Source: Methylobacterium sp.
GTDB taxonomy: Bacteria; Pseudomonadota; Alphaproteobacteria; Rhizobiales; Beijerinckiaceae
Direction: 5' to 3'
Length of the DNA stretch: 18,336 nt
Assembly (NCBI GenBank): GCA_021154065.1
Contig: JAJKJG010000074.1
Location: 1-18,336, forward strand
In this document: in pieces, positions 1 to 8,010 of the stretch
Position numbering within the stretch: the stretch's first letter is position 1
Layout of the letters: each line of letters begins with the position of its first letter
The notes under the pieces: generated by a model
The model's input: the letters and a program-made list of their open reading frames with translations, nothing else
What the model was told of the DNA's origin: nothing
Database searches by the model: none
Position numbers and translations under genes: made by a program

Positions 1-597
1 ATGATCCAGCTCTTCAACGGCATGCAGTCGTCCTTGTCGATGGTGTACGACCGCGAGGTCGGCTCGATGCGTGTGCTCTTGACGAGCCCGTTCCCGCGCT
101 GGTTCCTCCTTCTCGGAAAGCTCGTCGGCGGCGTCGCCGTGTCGCTCATCCAGGTCTACGTCTTCCTCGCCGTCGCACGCCTGTGGGAGGTCGAGATGCC
201 GGCCGCGGGGCTGTTCCTGGCGTTCCCGGCGTTCCTCCTCTCCGGATTCATGCTCGGCGCGATCGGGCTCTTCCTGTCCTCCCTCGTGCGCCAGCTCGAA
301 AACTTCGCCAGCGTGATGAATTTCGTCATCTTCCCAATGTTCTTCGCCTCCTCCGCCCTCTACCCCCTCTGGCGCATCCGGGAGGCGAGCGAGCCCCTTT
401 ACATGATCTGCCTCGCAAATCCGTTCACCCACGCGGTCGAGATGGTGCGGCACGCCCTCTACGGCTCGTTCGAGCCGATTTCCACGTCGGTCGCGCTCGC
501 AACGACGCTCGCGTTCTTCGTGCTTGCGGTTCTGGCCTACGATCCGGGCCATGGCACGATGGCGCGGCGCGGCGGCCCGAAGGGAGAAGCCCGATGA
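1..597 (+). CDS. ABC-2 type transporter permease, PQQ alcohol dehydrogenase-associated (PedC/LutF-like), 5'-truncated
   Basis: This is the membrane subunit of an ABC-2 transporter. The 198 visible residues contain about five hydrophobic stretches (roughly residues 34-60, 67-95, 101-122, 128-145 and 163-180) and the NPFTHAVEMVRHALYG segment typical of the C-terminal half of ABC-2 permeases. Family members are about 260-280 residues long, so the first ~70 residues probably lie left of the window and the ATG at position 1 is likely an internal methionine. The sequence near the visible start (GMQSSLSMVYDREVGSMRVLL) resembles the permeases encoded beside PQQ-dependent alcohol dehydrogenases. In Pseudomonas (pedA1A2BC) and Methylobacterium (lutEF) such transporters have been linked to lanthanide uptake. 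With xoxF 10 kb downstream, a lanthanide or quinoprotein-related role is plausible, but the substrate is inferred. Its stop codon overlaps the start of the next gene. Confidence 0.8.
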   Translation: MIQLFNGMQSSLSMVYDREVGSMRVLLTSPFPRWFLLLGKLVGGVAVSLIQVYVFLAVARLWEVEMPAAGLFLAFPAFLLSGFMLGAIGLFLSSLVRQLENFASVMNFVIFPMFFASSALYPLWRIREASEPLYMICLANPFTHAVEMVRHALYGSFEPISTSVALATTLAFFVLAVLAYDPGHGTMARRGGPKGEAR

Positions 598-1205
598 TGG
601 CGAAGCTCACCCCTGCCGTGGTCTGGATGACGCTCCTCGCGTCCGCGGCCATCGCACAGCCGCGACCGGACCCGGATTGGCCTTGCGTCCAGCGCAAGGT
701 GCCGACGATCAGCGCCGGCGCCGTGTGGAGCGGGCCCGATCCCGCCGGGGCCGGCGAGTGGGACAAGGACTTCGAGGCGGCGGCGCTTGCCCAAAAGCTC
801 GCGTCGCGCCGCACCAGCCTCAAGGAGGCGGATCAGCTGATCGACGCCTTCGCCAACGACGCCACGCAGGACAAAGCCCAGCGCCTCACGCGCGTTTTCG
901 CGGGCGTGCTCGAGCTGATCAACACCGAGCGCGATCGCGTCCTGCACGGCATCGAGCGCTATGCCCGCGGCCAGCGCCGCCTCGCCGACCGGGTTCGGGA
1001 CGAGAGCGACCGGATCAGCGCGGTCAAGGACTCGCCCGGTGCGGAGACCACCGAGGACAGCCGCGCGCTCGAAAGCCAATTCGCCTGGGACAGGCGCATC
1101 TTCGAAGAGCGCAGCCAAGCCTTGACGTATGTTTGCGAAACGCCGGTGCTCCTCGAGCAGCGCCTGTTCGAGATCGCCCGCCGGATCCAGGCGCGCTTGC
1201 CGTGA
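594..1205 (+). CDS. Hypothetical secreted protein
   Basis: A 203-residue protein that I do not recognise by family. The start is set by ATGATG at 594-599, which overlaps the TGA of the upstream permease, so the two are probably translationally coupled. Residues 1-22 form a signal peptide ending in an AIA-Q cleavage site. The mature part has two cysteines (C31 and C181), which could form a disulfide in the periplasm. It is otherwise charged and helical, rich in Arg, Glu and Ala between residues 55 and 170, with no membrane segment after the signal. Its stop overlaps the GTG of the next gene, making three linked genes. The neighbourhood suggests a periplasmic accessory protein of the transporter or quinoprotein system, but nothing in the sequence shows the function. 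The longer reading from 183 is a shadow of the permease. Confidence 0.8.
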   Translation: MMAKLTPAVVWMTLLASAAIAQPRPDPDWPCVQRKVPTISAGAVWSGPDPAGAGEWDKDFEAAALAQKLASRRTSLKEADQLIDAFANDATQDKAQRLTRVFAGVLELINTERDRVLHGIERYARGQRRLADRVRDESDRISAVKDSPGAETTEDSRALESQFAWDRRIFEERSQALTYVCETPVLLEQRLFEIARRIQARLP

Positions 1206-3139
1206 CGAGGCTGTCGCGGCGGCAGGCGCTCGCTGGCGGGGGCGTGACGGCTCTCGCCGCCGCGGCGGCTGCCGCGCCCGAGGCGGCCGCGCAGGCCTGC
1301 CGGCCGGCACCGACGACGATCACGGTCGACGCCGGGCGCGTCCTCGGCCCGCTGCCGAAGTTCTGGCGCTGCACGGGCTTCACCCCCGCCGAGCTTCTGC
1401 TCCTGCCGGAAATGCGCCAGACGCTGAGCTTTCTCGGCGCCGTCCCGAACCGGGGACTGGAGTTCGTGCGCGTCCACTACCTCCTCGATCTCGTCGTCGC
1501 CAAACGCACCGGCGCGCAGATCTCGTACGACTGGGCGCTTCTCAACGAGGCGCTGGACACGCTCGTCGACCGAGGGCTGCGCCCGTTCTTCGAGCTGATG
1601 GGCAATCCCTCGAACCTGTTCGACGACTTTACGGACATGGAGCAGGTGCGAGCCTGGCGCGGTCTCGTCGCCGAGCTCGCCTCGCGCTGCGTCGCCCGTT
1701 ACGGGCGCGACGAGGTGCGGGCCTGGTGGTTCGAAACCTGGAACGAACCTGACCTGCCGTTCTGGCGCTGGGGCGAGCAGGGCTTCCTGAACTGCGTCGA
1801 CGCCTGCCGTGCCGGGCTCGACGCGGTCGACCCCACGCTCCGCTTCGGCGGGCCGGGCACGGCCTTCACCTTGTCGCCGATGTTCCGGCGCTTCCTCGCG
1901 CACTGCGACGAGGGGCTGAACGCGCTGACCGGCGAGCGCGGCGGCCGCCTCGACTTCATCTCGGTCCACGAGAAAGGCTCGCGCGAGCACGAGGAGGATC
2001 TCACCCCGCGCACGCTCGGCATCATCGAACGCGAGCGCCAGGCGGTCGACTACATCCGCGAGCGCCACCCGCGTTTCGCGGGCCTGCCATTCATCAATAA
2101 CGAGTGCGATCCCGAGATCGGCTGGCTTGTCCCGCACACCTACCGCGCCCTGCCCTACTACGCCGCGCTGATCGCCAAGATGGCCGACCAGCATCGGCGG
2201 CTGATGGTGGACGGCGCCGGTGTCGATTGCGCGATCCTGAGCAACGACAACGGCTTCATCGGCCGCTTCGGGCATCGCACGCATCTCGCCTATTTCGGCG
2301 GGCGCCGGATCGTCAAGGCTCAGGCCGAGCACCGCACCGACCTTGCGGGTGTGGAGGTGGCCCGCGCCGCGTCGATGCCGTTCGAGCTCGTCAAGAAGCC
2401 CGCGCTCGCGGTCATCGAGATGCTCGCGCTGCTCGGCCCCGAGCGCTGCGCGACAACGTCCGATGCGGCGCTCGACCCCGACGCGTCTGGCCTCGGTCTC
2501 TTCGCCACCCGCTCGGCTGCGGACCAAATGGCGGTCCTTCTGTACAACAGCCTCGACCGGATCTGGGCCTCGGGCGAGCGGCGCGCGTCGCTCCTGCTGA
2601 GGGGTCTGTCGCCCGGAGCTTACAGCGTCGCGACGTTGCGGCTCGACGACGCCCATGGCTGCGCGTTCCATCTCTGGGACAAGTGGCAGGCGCCCGATCT
2701 CCCGCGCTCGGACCAGTTTTCCGCGATGCGAGCGGCAGCCGAGGTCGGGGTATCGGTCGCGCAGCAGCAGGTCGTCGGCCCGGACGGCCTCGCGCTCGAG
2801 CTTACCGTCCTGCTGCCTTCGGCAACGCTCATCGTCGTCGAACCGGCGGGCGGCCGGGCGCCGGGCCGGCCGGTGCGCCTGCGCGCCGAGCCTCAGCCGG
2901 GCCTGAGCGAGCGCGAGAACATCCTCCTCACCTGGGCACCCGGCGCGCATGTCGGGATGCAGACGTTCGACGTGCTGTCGGCCCGCTCGCCCGGCGCTTC
3001 GTTCGAGCGCGTGAACCCGAGCCCGCTCCTGTCCGCAGCTTTCCTGCACGCCCGTGAGCCCGGCGCGTGCCGCTACGTGATCGAGGCGAAGAACCTCGAC
3101 GGCTCCGGACGGACCCTGTCCGACCCGATCGAAGCTTGA
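1202..3139 (+). CDS. Tat-exported GH39-like glycoside hydrolase
   Basis: A 645-residue protein starting at GTG 1202, inside the stop of the previous gene (GTGA overlap). The N-terminus has a twin-arginine motif (LSRRQALAGG, residues 4-13) and an Ala-rich export stretch to about residue 35. The body looks like a TIM-barrel glycosidase of family GH39 (beta-xylosidase/alpha-iduronidase type). WNEPD at residues 180-184 supplies the probable acid/base Glu182. NNECDP supplies the probable nucleophile Glu301. The spacing of 119 residues between the two glutamates fits the family. The last ~90 residues resemble a fibronectin type III-like beta domain. Export and fold suggest action on an extracytoplasmic glycan, but the substrate is unknown, and such an enzyme has no obvious place in methanol oxidation. 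It ends 13 bases from the convergent fghA. Confidence 0.8.
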   Translation: MTRLSRRQALAGGGVTALAAAAAAAPEAAAQACRPAPTTITVDAGRVLGPLPKFWRCTGFTPAELLLLPEMRQTLSFLGAVPNRGLEFVRVHYLLDLVVAKRTGAQISYDWALLNEALDTLVDRGLRPFFELMGNPSNLFDDFTDMEQVRAWRGLVAELASRCVARYGRDEVRAWWFETWNEPDLPFWRWGEQGFLNCVDACRAGLDAVDPTLRFGGPGTAFTLSPMFRRFLAHCDEGLNALTGERGGRLDFISVHEKGSREHEEDLTPRTLGIIERERQAVDYIRERHPRFAGLPFINNECDPEIGWLVPHTYRALPYYAALIAKMADQHRRLMVDGAGVDCAILSNDNGFIGRFGHRTHLAYFGGRRIVKAQAEHRTDLAGVEVARAASMPFELVKKPALAVIEMLALLGPERCATTSDAALDPDASGLGLFATRSAADQMAVLLYNSLDRIWASGERRASLLLRGLSPGAYSVATLRLDDAHGCAFHLWDKWQAPDLPRSDQFSAMRAAAEVGVSVAQQQVVGPDGLALELTVLLPSATLIVVEPAGGRAPGRPVRLRAEPQPGLSERENILLTWAPGAHVGMQTFDVLSARSPGASFERVNPSPLLSAAFLHAREPGACRYVIEAKNLDGSGRTLSDPIEA

Positions 3140-3152
3140 TCAGCATGGCGCG

Positions 3153-4016
3153 TTAACGGTTCGAAAGGGCCCGGCTGTGATGCCGGAGATGGTCGGCGAT
3201 GAAGGTCTGGATGAAGTAGTATGAGTGGTCATAACCCGGGTGGCGACGCAGCTGGAGAGGCTGCCCGGTCTCGCGGCAGGCCTCCTCCAAAAGATGGGGA
3301 TGGAGCTGCGTCTCCAGGAACTGGTCCGCCTCGCCCTGGTCGATCAAGATCTCGGGTGCCCGCGCGCCAGCCCTGATGAGCTCGGCCGCATCGTAGGCCC
3401 GCCAGGCATCGCGATCGGGCCCGAGGTAGTTCGAAAATGCCTTCTCGCCCCACGGGCAGCCCATCGGCGCGCAAATGGGCGCGAACGCGGACACGGAGCG
3501 GAAACGCTGCGGGTTCCGGAGCGCGGCCACGAGCGCGCCGTGGCCGCCCATGGAATGTCCGAGTACGCCGAGGCGCTGCCCGTCGACGGGAAAATTCGCG
3601 GCGATCAGCGCGGGCAGCTCCTGCGTGACGTAGGAGTACATGCGGTAGCCGTCGCGCCAGGGCGCCTGCGTTGCGTCGACGTAAAAGCCGGCGCCGAGGC
3701 CGAAATCCCAGTCGGCGTCGTCGCCGGGATGGCGGCGGTCGCGCGGGCTCGTATCAGGTGCAACCAGGGCGAGCCCAGCGGCAGCGGCGTGGGGAATGGC
3801 GCCGGCCTTCGTCATGAACGTGTCTTCATTGCAGGTAAGGCCGGCGAGATAGAGCAAGGCAGGTACCGGGCCCCGATCGGCCGCGGGCGGCAGATAGATC
3901 GAGAAGCGCATGCCTCCGCCGATCTCGCTCGATCCGTGAGCGTAGACCCCGACACTGCCGCCGTAGCACCTGTTCGAGCGCTCCAGCCGCAGCCGATCCG
4001 ACCCAAACCCGGTCAT
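3153..4016 (-). CDS. fghA: S-formylglutathione hydrolase
   Basis: Cytoplasmic alpha/beta hydrolase of 287 residues, close to the usual ~280, which hydrolyses S-formylglutathione to formate and glutathione. The catalytic triad is visible: Ser155 in GHSMGG, Asp231 in GEADQFL and His264 in GYDHSYYF. The family segment LAGLTCNEDTFMTKAGA (about residues 58-73) is also present. The start ATG (4014-4016) overlaps the TGA of the upstream dehydrogenase by one base. The two are therefore translationally coupled and act on successive steps. The longer open frame reaching 4340 is not credible because it runs antisense-frame through the dehydrogenase. Confidence 0.96.
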   Translation of the reverse strand: MTGFGSDRLRLERSNRCYGGSVGVYAHGSSEIGGGMRFSIYLPPAADRGPVPALLYLAGLTCNEDTFMTKAGAIPHAAAAGLALVAPDTSPRDRRHPGDDADWDFGLGAGFYVDATQAPWRDGYRMYSYVTQELPALIAANFPVDGQRLGVLGHSMGGHGALVAALRNPQRFRSVSAFAPICAPMGCPWGEKAFSNYLGPDRDAWRAYDAAELIRAGARAPEILIDQGEADQFLETQLHPHLLEEACRETGQPLQLRRHPGYDHSYYFIQTFIADHLRHHSRALSNR

Positions 4017-5143
4017 CAGAACTCGACGACGGCGCGGATCGACTTGCCGTCGTGCATCAGGTCGAAGCCCTCGTTGATGCGGTCGAGCGGCAGCTTGTGG
4101 GTGATGAGATCGTCGATGTTGATCTTTCCCTCCATGTACCAGTCGACGATCTTCGGCACGTCGGTACGCCCCCTCGCTCCACCGAAGGCGGTGCCGCGCC
4201 AGACGCGGCCGGTGACGAGCTGGAACGGCCGCGTCGCGATCTCCTGGCCCGAGGCCGCGACCCCGATGATGATCGATTCGCCCCAGCCCCGGTGGCAGCA
4301 TTCGAGCGCCTGGCGCATGGTGTGGACATTGCCGATGCACTCGAAGGAGAAATCGGCCCCACCGCCCGTGAGGTCGACGATCGCCTGCACGACCTTGTCC
4401 CGGCCGACCTCGTCCGGGTTGATGAAATGGGTCATGCCGAACTTCTCCGCGATGGCGCGCTTGCTCGCGTTGAGGTCAATGCCGACGATCTTGTCGGCGC
4501 CGACCATGCGGGCGCCCTGGATGACGTTGAGCCCGATGCCGCCGAGCCCGAACACGGCGACGTTGGCGCCGGGCCAGACCTTCGCGGTGTAGATAACCGC
4601 GCCGATGCCGGTCGTCACCCCGCAGCCGATGTAGCAGATCTTGTCGAACGGCGCGTCCTCGCGGACCTTGGCGAGCGCGATCTCCGGCAGCACCGTGAAG
4701 TTGGAGAAGGTCGAGCAGCCCATGTAATGGAACACGACGTTCGCGCCGGGGCCGGCGCCCTCGCAGCGGAAGCGGCTGGTCCCGTCCGGCATCACGCCCT
4801 GCCCTTGGGTAGCGCGGATCGCGGTGCAAAGATTCGTGCGCCGCGACAGACATGACTTGCAGTTGCGGCATTCCGGCGTGTAGAGCGGGATGACGTGGTC
4901 GCCGACCTTCAGCGTGGTCACGCCCGCCCCGATCTCGCGCACGACGCCTGCACCCTCATGGCCGAGGATCGAGGGGAACTTCCCCTCGGAATCGGCCCCG
5001 GACAGCGTGTACGCGTCGGTGTGGCAGATGCCCGTCGCCATGACCTCGATGAGGACCTCGCCCGCCTTCGGGCCTTCGAGCTCGATCGTTTCGATCGAGA
5101 GGGGCTTTGCGGCTTCCCAGGCGACTGCGGCGCGGGTTTTCAT
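4016..5143 (-). CDS. adhC: S-(hydroxymethyl)glutathione dehydrogenase (class III alcohol dehydrogenase)
   Basis: NAD-dependent zinc enzyme of 375 residues, the normal family length. It oxidises S-hydroxymethylglutathione, the spontaneous adduct of formaldehyde and glutathione, to S-formylglutathione. The catalytic zinc ligands are Cys40 (GICHTD), His62 (GHEGAG) and Cys174 (IGCGVTTG). The structural zinc site is the cysteine cluster C92, C95, C98 and C106. The Rossmann glycine motif GLGGIGLNV lies at about residues 199-207. I chose MKTRAAVAW as the start because it matches class III enzymes and has a clear AGGAGA ribosome site (minus strand, 5150-5155); the in-frame Met 25 codons upstream lacks this support. 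It is the first gene of an operon with fghA and handles the formaldehyde made by XoxF. The symbols flhA, adhI and frmA are also used for this enzyme. Confidence 0.97.
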   Translation of the reverse strand: MKTRAAVAWEAAKPLSIETIELEGPKAGEVLIEVMATGICHTDAYTLSGADSEGKFPSILGHEGAGVVREIGAGVTTLKVGDHVIPLYTPECRNCKSCLSRRTNLCTAIRATQGQGVMPDGTSRFRCEGAGPGANVVFHYMGCSTFSNFTVLPEIALAKVREDAPFDKICYIGCGVTTGIGAVIYTAKVWPGANVAVFGLGGIGLNVIQGARMVGADKIVGIDLNASKRAIAEKFGMTHFINPDEVGRDKVVQAIVDLTGGGADFSFECIGNVHTMRQALECCHRGWGESIIIGVAASGQEIATRPFQLVTGRVWRGTAFGGARGRTDVPKIVDWYMEGKINIDDLITHKLPLDRINEGFDLMHDGKSIRAVVEF

Positions 5144-5612
5144 CGGCTCTCTCCTGCCAGTGCTTGCACGCAGCGACGATGGCTCGGGAACGCAATTCCG
5201 AGCCCGCCGCATGCCCACGGTTTGCCCGCGGCTTCAGGCTCGATGGTAGTCAACCGGAAACGCCGGCGCCAGCATCTCGACGGCCACCCGTCGTTCCGCT
5301 CCGAAGCGCCGGGAGGCTAGGACCTCGGACGACCTGCGATTTGCACGAACTTCCGGCGGCCACCTGCGTTGCGTGAGTAGGCCCGAGGAATGTTCGGGCT
5401 CGTACGGTTTTGGACGTCCCTGGCCGACGCCGAAACCGAAGGCGTCCCGAGCCGAGAGCCAGTCCCCTGGACGACGGGCCGAGCGAGGCGTGGTCCAGGC
5501 CTTGGCGATTGGCCTATCAGCCGCAAGAAGGGCGGCAACTCCGGCCTGCCGCCGGTTGACCAACCCTGCTTTGCGCAGGCTCGCGCAAAAATATAAGGAT
5601 TAGGAGGAAGCA
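5144..5612. other. Divergent intergenic region, no gene recognised
   Basis: This 469-base stretch separates the divergently read adhC and the secreted protein at 5613, so it should hold both promoters. Short open frames cross it (for example 5390-5596 plus), but none has a ribosome site, a recognisable sequence or credible composition. I could not pick out a convincing -35/-10 pair for either direction. A perfect short inverted repeat near the right end is listed separately. Confidence 0.5.
5570..5589 (+). promoter_or_regulatory. Leader hairpin upstream of the secreted protein gene
   Basis: TTTGCGC (5570-5576) and GCGCAAA (5583-5589) are perfect 7-bp inverted arms around a 6-base loop. The right arm is followed by A-rich sequence and then the AGGAGG ribosome site at 5602-5607. 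It lacks a following T-tract, so it is not a terminator for plus-strand transcription. It may be an mRNA leader stem or an operator. Confidence 0.3.
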
Positions 5613-6182
5613 ATGACCAAGAAGCACCACCTTTTGCTCGCCTCGGGCGCCCTGCTTGCATTCGGACTGAGCCCCTCGTGGGCAGGACCGTGCACCGACC
5701 AGATCGCCGAGATCCAGAAGACCATGAGCAGTATGGACGCGGGTTCCGGACCGACCATGGGAGCCCGTCCGGGACAGAACCCGACCACCACCTCGTCCAC
5801 CGCGACTGCTGGCGGCTCGGGAGGGCCCGCGAGCGCGGCCGCCGGCTCAGCGGCGACCGTCCCGAACGTGTCGGGCAACCCGGCTCAGACGCCGCGCGCC
5901 GGTGAGGCGCCCAAGACCGACGCCACCGTCGCGATGAACACGGCCTCGCAGGGTCGTGCGACCTCGGCGCAGGACGTGCGCTCGCAGCAGCAGGGCCAGC
6001 CGACGTCGGCGCAGATCGCGCAAGGGAGCGCGCAACCGGCGGGCGGCAGCCAGCCTCAGGCCGACAAGATGATGCAGGCCAATGCGGCGCTCGATCGGGC
6101 CCGGGCCGCCGACCAGAAAGGCGATAACGCGGGCTGCACCCAAGCGCTCGGCGAAGCGAAGCAGCTCGTCGGCAATCGCTGA
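5613..6182 (+). CDS. Low-complexity secreted protein
   Basis: A 189-residue protein with a strong ribosome site (AGGAGG at 5602-5607, five bases before the ATG). Residues 1-24 form a signal peptide ending in SWA-G. The middle (about residues 45-150) is low complexity, rich in Ala, Gly, Ser, Thr, Gln and Pro, and likely unstructured. The ends are more ordered: a short N-terminal helix with one cysteine (GPCTDQIAEIQKTM) and a C-terminal helical unit (ALDRARAADQKGDNAGCTQALGEAKQL) with a second cysteine. This layout is familiar from small secreted proteins of Hyphomicrobiales, but I know no function. A 6-bp stem (TCCGCC/GGCGGA, 6191-6208) just after the stop lacks a T-tract. The gene lies between the formaldehyde genes and the ABC importer and may be a separate transcription unit. 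Confidence 0.85.
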   Translation: MTKKHHLLLASGALLAFGLSPSWAGPCTDQIAEIQKTMSSMDAGSGPTMGARPGQNPTTTSSTATAGGSGGPASAAAGSAATVPNVSGNPAQTPRAGEAPKTDATVAMNTASQGRATSAQDVRSQQQGQPTSAQIAQGSAQPAGGSQPQADKMMQANAALDRARAADQKGDNAGCTQALGEAKQLVGNR

Positions 6183-6268
6183 CGCCAAGTCCGCCCGCAA
6201 CGGCGGAAGCGGCAGCAGCACGGATAAGGGCTCCGCCGCGCTCGTTCGGCGGCGGCGATGGAGGTCGC

Positions 6269-7249
6269 GTGCACACACGCCGGCAGATCCTGATTTCGGG
6301 AGGCGCCCTGGCGCTTCAGATCCGACCTGCCCGGTCGCTCGAACGCGTCGTAAAGGTGGGCGTGCTCCCGTTCGGCACCGCTGGTTGGGAGACCGACACG
6401 ATCCGGCGCAATGGCTTCGACCTGGCGAACGGTTTTCGCGTGGAGGAGATCAAGCTCGCCTCGAGCGAGGCCGCGCGCATTGCGTTCCTGTCCGGTGCGG
6501 TCGACACGATCGTGACCGACCTTCTGTGGGCGGCACGGCTGAGGGCCGAAGGCCGCAATGCCAGGTTCCTTCCGTTCTCGAGCACGGAAGGCGGGGTGAT
6601 AGTGGCGCCGCGCTCGCCGATCCAGGAGGTCCGCGATTTGGCGGGCCGAAGCATCGGTGTCGCCGGCGGACCTCTGGACAAGAGCTGGCTGCTGCTTCGC
6701 GCTCTCGCGGTTGAGACGGCAGGCTTCGATCCGTCTCAGAAGAGCTCGCCCGCCTTCGGCGCGCCGCCTCTTCTCAGCCACAAGCTCGAGGCCGGCGAGC
6801 TCGACGCGGCGCTGCTGTTCTGGCAGTTCTGCGCAAGGCTGAAAGCGAAGGGTTTCCGCGAAATCCTCGGAGCCGGGGAGATGGCGAGGTTCTTCGGTGC
6901 GAGCGGCGAGATCGCGCTCCTCGGCTATCTCTTCGACGAGGACCGCAGCAGCGACCGGACGATTCTCGCCGGCTTCGCGACCGCGTCTCGCCAAGCGAAG
7001 ACCTTGCTGGCGTCGAGCGACGCGGCGTGGGAGCCCGTCCGCCCGCGCATGCAAGCCGAGGACGAAGCGACCTTCCAGGTCCTCAAGCGCTATTTCATCG
7101 AGGGCGTCCCGAAGCGCGATGTATCGGCGGAGCGGGCCGACGCCGAGCGCCTCTATGCGGTTCTGGCGCGGCTCGGCGGCGAGAAGCTGCTCGGGTCCGC
7201 GACGAGCTTGCCGGCGGGCCTCTACGCCGACATCGGCCAAGACGGCTGA
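6269..7249 (+). CDS. ABC transporter substrate-binding protein, NMT1/nitrate-taurine-like
   Basis: A 326-residue periplasmic binding protein read from GTG 6269, with GGAGG at 6260-6264. The first residues carry an Arg-Arg pair before a short hydrophobic stretch (TRRQILISGGALAL), suggesting Tat or Sec export. The mature part begins VKVGVLPFGTAGWE and has the alternating layout of NMT1/THI5-type solute receptors: LSGAVDTIVTDLLWAARL near residue 70, then VAPRSPIQEVRDLAGRSIGV, then a domain ending AALLFWQF. It is followed directly by a permease and an ATPase of the matching class, so the three make one importer. The ligand is unknown. Typical ligands of the class are sulfonates, nitrate and pyrimidine precursors, none of which is obvious here. 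The setting in a xox cluster suggests a link to methanol oxidation or its cofactors. Confidence 0.88.
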   Translation: MHTRRQILISGGALALQIRPARSLERVVKVGVLPFGTAGWETDTIRRNGFDLANGFRVEEIKLASSEAARIAFLSGAVDTIVTDLLWAARLRAEGRNARFLPFSSTEGGVIVAPRSPIQEVRDLAGRSIGVAGGPLDKSWLLLRALAVETAGFDPSQKSSPAFGAPPLLSHKLEAGELDAALLFWQFCARLKAKGFREILGAGEMARFFGASGEIALLGYLFDEDRSSDRTILAGFATASRQAKTLLASSDAAWEPVRPRMQAEDEATFQVLKRYFIEGVPKRDVSAERADAERLYAVLARLGGEKLLGSATSLPAGLYADIGQDG

Positions 7250-7269
7250 GGAACAATGGCGCGGTTCGG

Positions 7270-8010
7270 ATGTGGTCGCGTGTAGCCTCGGCGCTTGCCG
7301 TCATCGCCGTCTGGCAGGCGGGCGCCACGTTTGCCGCGACCAAGGTCCTGCCGCCCCCTCTCGAGGTGCTGGCCTTCGTCGCGCGCGAGCTGCGCCAGGG
7401 CGACATGCTCCTTCATCTCGGCGCGACCTTGTCGCGGGTCGCCGCCTCGTTTTGCCTCGCGATGGCGTTGGGGGCGGCACTCGGCATCGCGCTCGGGCGG
7501 CGCCCGGGGCTCAACCGAGCGCTCGATCTTTGGCTCATTCTTCTTTTGAATACGCCGGCTCTCGTCATCACGGTGCTGTGCTATCTCTGGCTTGGCCTGA
7601 CCGAGATTGCGGCGATCGTTGCCGTGACTTTGAACAAGCTCCCGAATGTGGCGGTCATCGTGCGGGAAGGCGCGCGCTCCCTCGACCCGGACCTGGATGA
7701 GATGGGCGTCGCCTACCGCTTCTCCTTCGCGACCTGGTTCCGCCATGTTCTGTGTCCGCAGCTCGAGCCCTATGTCGTCGCGGCCGCCCGGTCCGGCCTC
7801 GCCCTGGTCTGGAAGATCGTTCTCGTGGTCGAGCTGCTGGGGCGGCCGAACGGCGTCGGCTACGCGATCTCGTACTATTTCCAGCTCTTCGACGTTCGCG
7901 CTATCCTCGGCTACAGCCTCGCCTTCTCGATCGTCATGCTGACGATCGACTTCCTGGTCATGCAACCTCTGGACGCTCATGCCCGGCGCTGGCGCGTCAC
8001 CACCGCTTGA
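7270..8010 (+). CDS. ABC transporter permease, SsuC/TauC-type
   Basis: A 246-residue inner-membrane permease of the BPD_transp_1 family, normal length for the class. Several hydrophobic segments are visible: residues ~3-22, 55-78, 88-110, 113-130, 175-195 and 214-232. The EAA-like cytoplasmic loop that contacts the ATPase (about 134-165) reads DEMGVAYRFSFATWFRHVLCPQLEPY. The start ATG (7270) lies 21 bases after the binding-protein stop. The ribosome site is weak, so translation may depend on the upstream gene. The reading frame stays open back to 7027, but that part lies inside the binding-protein gene. Its 3' end overlaps the ATPase gene by 32 bases. Confidence 0.9.
   Translation: MWSRVASALAVIAVWQAGATFAATKVLPPPLEVLAFVARELRQGDMLLHLGATLSRVAASFCLAMALGAALGIALGRRPGLNRALDLWLILLLNTPALVITVLCYLWLGLTEIAAIVAVTLNKLPNVAVIVREGARSLDPDLDEMGVAYRFSFATWFRHVLCPQLEPYVVAAARSGLALVWKIVLVVELLGRPNGVGYAISYYFQLFDVRAILGYSLAFSIVMLTIDFLVMQPLDAHARRWRVTTA

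Noticed and set aside
5390..5596. Small plus-strand ORF of 68 codons in the divergent intergenic region
   Set aside because: No ribosome site, no recognisable sequence, and overlapping alternatives in other frames. It is not distinguishable from chance.
5317..6276. Long minus-strand open frame (319 codons) and other long frames such as 959-3049 minus and 9673-11928 minus
   Set aside because: They are mirror frames of well-supported genes in very GC-rich DNA, with Arg/Pro/Ala-biased composition and no motifs.
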